Positions 5,588 through 8,776 of a stretch of 8,776 bases of DNA are shown here, piece after piece. Each line of letters starts with the position of its first letter. The stretch's first letter is position 1. The notes below the pieces were generated by a model, which made no database searches, was not told where the DNA came from, and saw only the letters and a list, made by a program, of their open reading frames with translations. The translations under genes and the position numbers were made by a program. The stretch spans positions 1-8,776 of the forward strand of contig PGXP01000055.1 of assembly GCA_002839205.1 (NCBI GenBank), given 5' to 3'. The DNA comes from Spirochaetae bacterium HGW-Spirochaetae-9. Lineage in GTDB: Bacteria; Spirochaetota; Spirochaetia; Treponematales; Rectinemataceae.

Positions 5588-7044
5588 GATGTCTCCTTTA
5601 CTCTGTCAGTATATAGAGTATCCACTTCAGCCGTATAGCGTTCCACATCGAATTTTCGCCGTAAACCTGAGGCCACCATGGAGCGTACAGTACCGAAAAG
5701 GGCTCGTGCTGGCCAGGGGCGGTCGTGGCGTCCGAAACACCAGGCGATGCCGGCATAGCCGTTCGGATCCCTTCCGTCGAGGGAATAGGTGTCGTTCAGG
5801 CCGAGGGCGATATCGAAGGCTTCCGCTGGATTCGGGAACCATGCAAGGATCTGCTTGCCCCAATACATGCGCATATAATTGTGCATCCTTCCCGTGAGGA
5901 TCATCTCCTTTTGCGCCGCGTTCCAATAGGGGTCCTCGGTGCGCGCGGCTTCGAGGTCCGATGCGGTGTAGAGGGCCTTCCTGCCGCGCGCTGCGGCGAG
6001 GCTCAGCTTCGCCCATTCGGGTGCTGCCGATTCATAGCGGTCGTAGCGGGGATTGAAGAGCACATAATTGAGGGCCAATTCCCTCCTCACGACGAGCTGC
6101 TCAATATAGACTTGGGCCGAGGTCTCGGAATGCCCTAAGGCCACGCGGGCGAGAGCCACGGGTGAAACGTGGCCGAAATGAAGCCAGGGGCTCATCCCGC
6201 TCTGCCCCTTGAGGCTGGGGTCATTCCTGTCGTGGTCATAGCGCTCGAGGCCGCCCGAGCCTACGAAGTCGGCAAAGGTTGCCATCCCGGCTTTCCATCC
6301 AGGAGCAGCAGTCGTCCGCTGCAGAAAGAGGAGTCTTCCGAATGCCGTGGAGGGTTTTCCAACGACTGGTTCTTCCTTGCCACCTGAATATTTCATGAAA
6401 AGATCATCGTGTGAGGGATAATCAGTGCCGTGTCCTGCAATATGGCATTCCTGCACAGGCGCTGCTTCCCCGAGGTAGAAGGGGAGCTTGGCCGATATTT
6501 TTCGCCGTATGGTGGCTGCCGACCATTCCAGATGGTCGCTGGCCTCGAGCGGCGGCACGACGGATTCGGTTTCCACAAGGATGAGAGGAGGAGCCTTGCC
6601 TGCCTTGCTCCCGTCCGCAAGACGGGAGGCAAGGTCTTCGCGCCATCGGCATTCGAAGGAGAGTTTGCCTTCGTCGGCGATGATGATGGCGGCTTCACGG
6701 GCATAGCTAGCCACTGTTGCGGCCATGTCGCCTGTCTCCAGGCAAAAATGCGCTCCCCTGTTTTTGATGTCGGCGGCACATTCCTCGAGGCCTTTAAGCA
6801 TAAATCTATAGTGAGGCGAGAGGGCTCCTGGATAATCGGTGACTACAAAGAGGACGAGGAGGGGAAGTCCCAGGCCGTTGGCGAGGTGGAAGCCCAGGTC
6901 GAGAGCGGGATTGTCGCGGCTTCGCTGGGCTTTTTGCATCCAGACGAGGACGTATTCGGCGGGAATTTTGGCAGAGGCTTCGGCGGAGAATCGCAGCCTG
7001 CCCGCCTCAACGGGGGCGTCGGTGATGAGATTTCCAAGGTTCAT
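5584..7044 (-). CDS. Class II CPD DNA photolyase
   Basis: A 486-aa FAD enzyme that splits cyclobutane pyrimidine dimers with near-UV/blue light. The N-terminal alpha/beta antenna domain (YVLVWMQKAQRSRDNPAL at 31-48) is followed by the helical FAD domain. GRMHNYMRMYWGKQI (385-399) and LDGRDPNGYAGIAWCFG (422-438) followed by RHDRPW are class II signatures. W374, W395 and W402 have the same spacing (21 and 7) as the W360/W381/W388 electron-transfer triad of the Methanosarcina mazei class II enzyme. I chose ATG 7044 over the further upstream in-frame ATG 7107. It has AAAGAGG 8 nt upstream, lies 4 bp after the transporter stop, and gives the usual N-terminus, whereas 7107 would overlap the transporter by 59 bp. 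Its stop overlaps the glutaredoxin start. The identity is very secure; the antenna chromophore cannot be read from sequence. Confidence 0.96.
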   Translation of the reverse strand: MNLGNLITDAPVEAGRLRFSAEASAKIPAEYVLVWMQKAQRSRDNPALDLGFHLANGLGLPLLVLFVVTDYPGALSPHYRFMLKGLEECAADIKNRGAHFCLETGDMAATVASYAREAAIIIADEGKLSFECRWREDLASRLADGSKAGKAPPLILVETESVVPPLEASDHLEWSAATIRRKISAKLPFYLGEAAPVQECHIAGHGTDYPSHDDLFMKYSGGKEEPVVGKPSTAFGRLLFLQRTTAAPGWKAGMATFADFVGSGGLERYDHDRNDPSLKGQSGMSPWLHFGHVSPVALARVALGHSETSAQVYIEQLVVRRELALNYVLFNPRYDRYESAAPEWAKLSLAAARGRKALYTASDLEAARTEDPYWNAAQKEMILTGRMHNYMRMYWGKQILAWFPNPAEAFDIALGLNDTYSLDGRDPNGYAGIAWCFGRHDRPWPARALFGTVRSMVASGLRRKFDVERYTAEVDTLYTDRVKETS

Positions 7045-7048
7045 CGCA

Positions 7049-8269
7049 CTAGCCTCTTTGTGCTTCGCTGCCACGCAAGCCTCGCGCCAATATAAACCCT
7101 GCGGCATAGAGAAGGACAGCCAGAATAAAGGGAAGCTGGGGGGCTGCCGAATAGAGAAGCCCGGCCAGCCAGCCCACCGGTATGCTGAACAGCATCATGA
7201 GGGCTTGGATCAGGCTGAAGCGATCGCTCTTCTGCTCGGGGTCGGTACCGTTCATGAAGAGGGTATCGCGAAAGGTCAGGAGGAGGGCATAGGATGCCTG
7301 GAGGCTGGGAAAAATCAGGATGGCCGAGAAGGGGGAAGCCTTGGGCATCACGATGAAGAGAAGCTGGGCGATGAGGCAGGCGAGAAAGGCATTGGCCAGG
7401 TGTTCCCTGTGCTTCATGGCCTTCTGCCGGGGAAGGATGATGAAGAAAATGGCCAATGAAGCGAGGGCGCTCAGGGCGGGCAGGGCCGAGACGGTGAAGG
7501 AAGAGAGGCCTTTGACGTCCTTCATGTAGAGGATGCGGAAAAAGTCTATGGATATGACGGCATTGGCGATGACATAGATGCCCGTCATCCTGCGGAAGAA
7601 AGGGTCGCGCAGCGCGTGGCCAGCCTTGGGAATCTGCTGGACGAAAAGGCGGAGGAAGGGTTCGGCCCTAGTCCTGTCCTTTATGTAGACTCCTGTCTTA
7701 GTCTCTCTCGTGCCTAAAAAGCGCAGGATGAACATGGCCGTCAGGGTGAAGGCTCCTGCCCAGAAAACTGCCCTCATGGCCGGCTCGATGCCGAAGCGGG
7801 CTATGATCATGCCTCCCATAAGGGTGGTGAGGCCGCCAAAAGTGCCTATGATATTTATCAAGCCGAAAATTGTCGATCGCTGTTCGTCGTTCGCGTCCTC
7901 CGAGATGAGGAGGTTCCAGGAAACGATGACGATCCGCACCACGGCGTTTGTCACCGCCGCCAGGACAAACCAGAGAAAGCTCCTCGAAAGAGCCCACAGC
8001 ACAAGGGAAAGGGGCCAGGCGATGAAGTCGAACCACATGCTTGTATTGCGCCGGCCGAATTTGTTCGTTATCGGGGAGGCGAGGCTGTAGAAGAAGAGCC
8101 CGGCCGCAATGTTGATCGAATTGACAAGACCCATCTGCACTTCGCTCAAGCCGAGATGCCTTTGGTAGAGGGGCATGTAGTAGGCGATCATGGGGCCGAA
8201 AAATGCCCAGAAAGGCTCCATGGCGATGCATGAGCGGGCGTTGCGCGGAAGGTCCTTGAATCGTGTCAT
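7049..8269 (-). CDS. MFS transporter, 12-helix type
   Basis: A 406-aa polytopic membrane protein. Hydrophobic segments recur along its whole length, consistent with two six-helix halves. Between the second and third helices ASPITNKFGRRN (64-75) is a degenerate MFS motif A (GxLaDrxGrk). A charged cytoplasmic loop (GTRETKTGVYIKDRTRAEP) separates the halves. The substrate cannot be told from sequence. The reading frame stays open upstream to 8725, but that part runs antisense to lepA and is not hydrophobic. MTRFKDLPRNARSC at 8269 is the plausible start, similar to the LPRN openings of related MFS proteins, although no SD precedes it. It is the first gene of the operon, with the photolyase 4 bp downstream. 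Its link to DNA repair or sulfur metabolism is unknown; sulfur-compound or thiamine-related transport would be speculation. Confidence 0.85.
   Translation of the reverse strand: MTRFKDLPRNARSCIAMEPFWAFFGPMIAYYMPLYQRHLGLSEVQMGLVNSINIAAGLFFYSLASPITNKFGRRNTSMWFDFIAWPLSLVLWALSRSFLWFVLAAVTNAVVRIVIVSWNLLISEDANDEQRSTIFGLINIIGTFGGLTTLMGGMIIARFGIEPAMRAVFWAGAFTLTAMFILRFLGTRETKTGVYIKDRTRAEPFLRLFVQQIPKAGHALRDPFFRRMTGIYVIANAVISIDFFRILYMKDVKGLSSFTVSALPALSALASLAIFFIILPRQKAMKHREHLANAFLACLIAQLLFIVMPKASPFSAILIFPSLQASYALLLTFRDTLFMNGTDPEQKSDRFSLIQALMMLFSIPVGWLAGLLYSAAPQLPFILAVLLYAAGFILARGLRGSEAQRG
7053..7059 (-). promoter_or_regulatory. Ribosome site that fixes the photolyase start
   Basis: AAAGAGG on the minus strand (7059-7053) lies within the last codons of the transporter gene, 8 nt before ATG 7044. 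It supports the shorter photolyase and implies translational coupling to the transporter, whose TAG stop lies between this site and the ATG. Confidence 0.6.
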
Positions 8270-8279
8270 GACGATGGAT

Positions 8280-8308
8280 ACTATGCCTCGGCCGGCAGGC
8301 ATTTTCAA
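8280..8308 (-). promoter_or_regulatory. Candidate promoter of the transporter-photolyase-thiI operon
   Basis: On the minus strand TTGAAA (8308-8303) is followed after exactly 17 bp by CATAGT (8285-8280), 5/6 and 4/6 matches to the sigma-70 consensus. The start would fall near 8273, leaving almost no leader before ATG 8269, which fits the missing Shine-Dalgarno. Visible from sequence only. Confidence 0.45.
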
Positions 8309-8315
8309 GGCACAA

Positions 8316-8344
8316 TTGCGTAGAAAGGCGTTTTCCTGTAGAGT
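8316..8344 (+). promoter_or_regulatory. Candidate lepA promoter with overlapping small palindrome
   Basis: TTGCGT (8316-8321), 17 bp, then TAGAGT (8339-8344): 3/6 and 4/6 consensus matches. Transcription would begin at or close to the lepA ATG (8351), suggesting a leaderless or very short leader; no SD is seen. The -10 is embedded in CTGTA-GAG-TACAG (8336-8348), a 5-bp-arm palindrome that could be a repressor site. Confidence 0.3.
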
Positions 8345-8350
8345 ACAGCC

Positions 8351-8776
8351 ATGCACGAAAAGGAACTCATCCGGAACTTCTGTATCATCGCCCATATCGA
8401 TCATGGGAAATCGACGCTTGCCGACCGTTTTATCGAAAAAGCCCATCTGGTGGATCAGCGGAAGATGCAGAACCAGATGCTCGACAATATGGATATCGAA
8501 AGGGAAAGGGGCATCACCATCAAGAGCCAGGCAATAACCCTGCCCTATAAGGCTGCCGATGGCCATACCTACACCCTCAACCTTGTCGACACGCCCGGCC
8601 ACGTGGACTTTTCCTACGAGGTATCGAGGGCCATATCCTCCTGCGAGGGGGCTATCCTCGTCATCGATGCCACCCAGGGCGTTCAGGCCCAGACCCTCTC
8701 CAACATGTACATGGCGCTCGAGCACGACCTGGAGATCCTTCCTGTCATAAACAAGATTGACATGCCCGCAGCCGAT
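8351..8776 (+). CDS. lepA: Elongation factor 4 / LepA, N-terminal part (runs off the window)
   Basis: The first 142 codons of the translational GTPase LepA (EF4), which acts on the ribosome during initiation/elongation under stress. The G domain is complete as far as seen: G1 AHIDHGKST (14-22), G2 ERGITI (52-57), G3 DTPGH (80-84), G4 NKID (134-137). The start [21 protein letters not shown] and the run [19 protein letters not shown] are typical of LepA rather than EF-G or TypA. The full protein is normally about 600 aa, so roughly three quarters lies beyond 8776. It is divergent from the photolyase operon with 81 bp between start codons. The sequence resembles spirochaetal LepA as I recall it, which is part of the basis for the taxonomic guess. 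Confidence 0.96.
   Translation, partial: MHEKELIRNFCIIAHIDHGKSTLADRFIEKAHLVDQRKMQNQMLDNMDIERERGITIKSQAITLPYKAADGHTYTLNLVDTPGHVDFSYEVSRAISSCEGAILVIDATQGVQAQTLSNMYMALEHDLEILPVINKIDMPAAD

Noticed and set aside
6430..7095. A 221-codon plus-strand open frame within the photolyase region
   Set aside because: It is a mirror of the photolyase reading frame in GC-rich DNA. It has no start context and no domain, and the photolyase identity on the other strand is certain.
8270..8725. The 152-residue upstream extension of the transporter frame
   Set aside because: It lies antisense to the lepA start and G domain, is not hydrophobic, and would leave lepA without its own promoter region. The MFS-like sequence begins only at MTRFKDLPRN.

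Overview
The window looks like ordinary chromosome from a moderately GC-rich bacterium. It carries no insertion sequence, CRISPR array or phage gene that I can recognise. My best guess is a spirochaete (Treponema/Spirochaeta-like). The LepA N-terminus and the pairing of a stand-alone ferredoxin:thioredoxin reductase catalytic subunit with a small glutaredoxin both fit that. The assignment is recognition from memory, not a search result.

Layout, left to right. Positions 1-39 may hold the last codons of an upstream gene. A complete tRNA-Glu(TTC) follows (146-217), with a strong intrinsic terminator (236-281). A minus-strand lipoprotein (319-1152) has a signature for covalent FMN attachment near its C-terminus. 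It is divergent from a small two-helix membrane protein of LapA type (1357-1701). The 204-bp gap between them contains a large imperfect inverted repeat (1231-1297). A plus-strand MobA-like nucleotidyltransferase (1792-2541) comes next, and its 3' end overlaps the convergent thiI by 46 bp.

The core is a tightly packed minus-strand run read from about 8270 down to 2496: MFS transporter, class II CPD photolyase, glutaredoxin, ferredoxin:thioredoxin reductase catalytic subunit, cysteine desulfurase, ThiI. Gaps are 4 bp, two ATGA overlaps (stop and start sharing bases), 21 bp and 15 bp, so this is almost certainly one operon. NifS-type desulfurase plus a rhodanese-less ThiI forms a sulfur relay to 4-thiouridine in tRNA (and possibly thiamine thiazole). 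FTR plus glutaredoxin could supply ferredoxin-derived thiol reducing power for that relay. The photolyase repairs UV lesions. s4U is itself a near-UV chromophore and sensor in tRNA, so the operon may join UV/light response with thiol chemistry; that link is inference.

At the right edge lepA (EF4) begins at 8351 on the plus strand, divergent from the operon, and runs off the window. The 81-bp region between them holds a plausible promoter for each direction.
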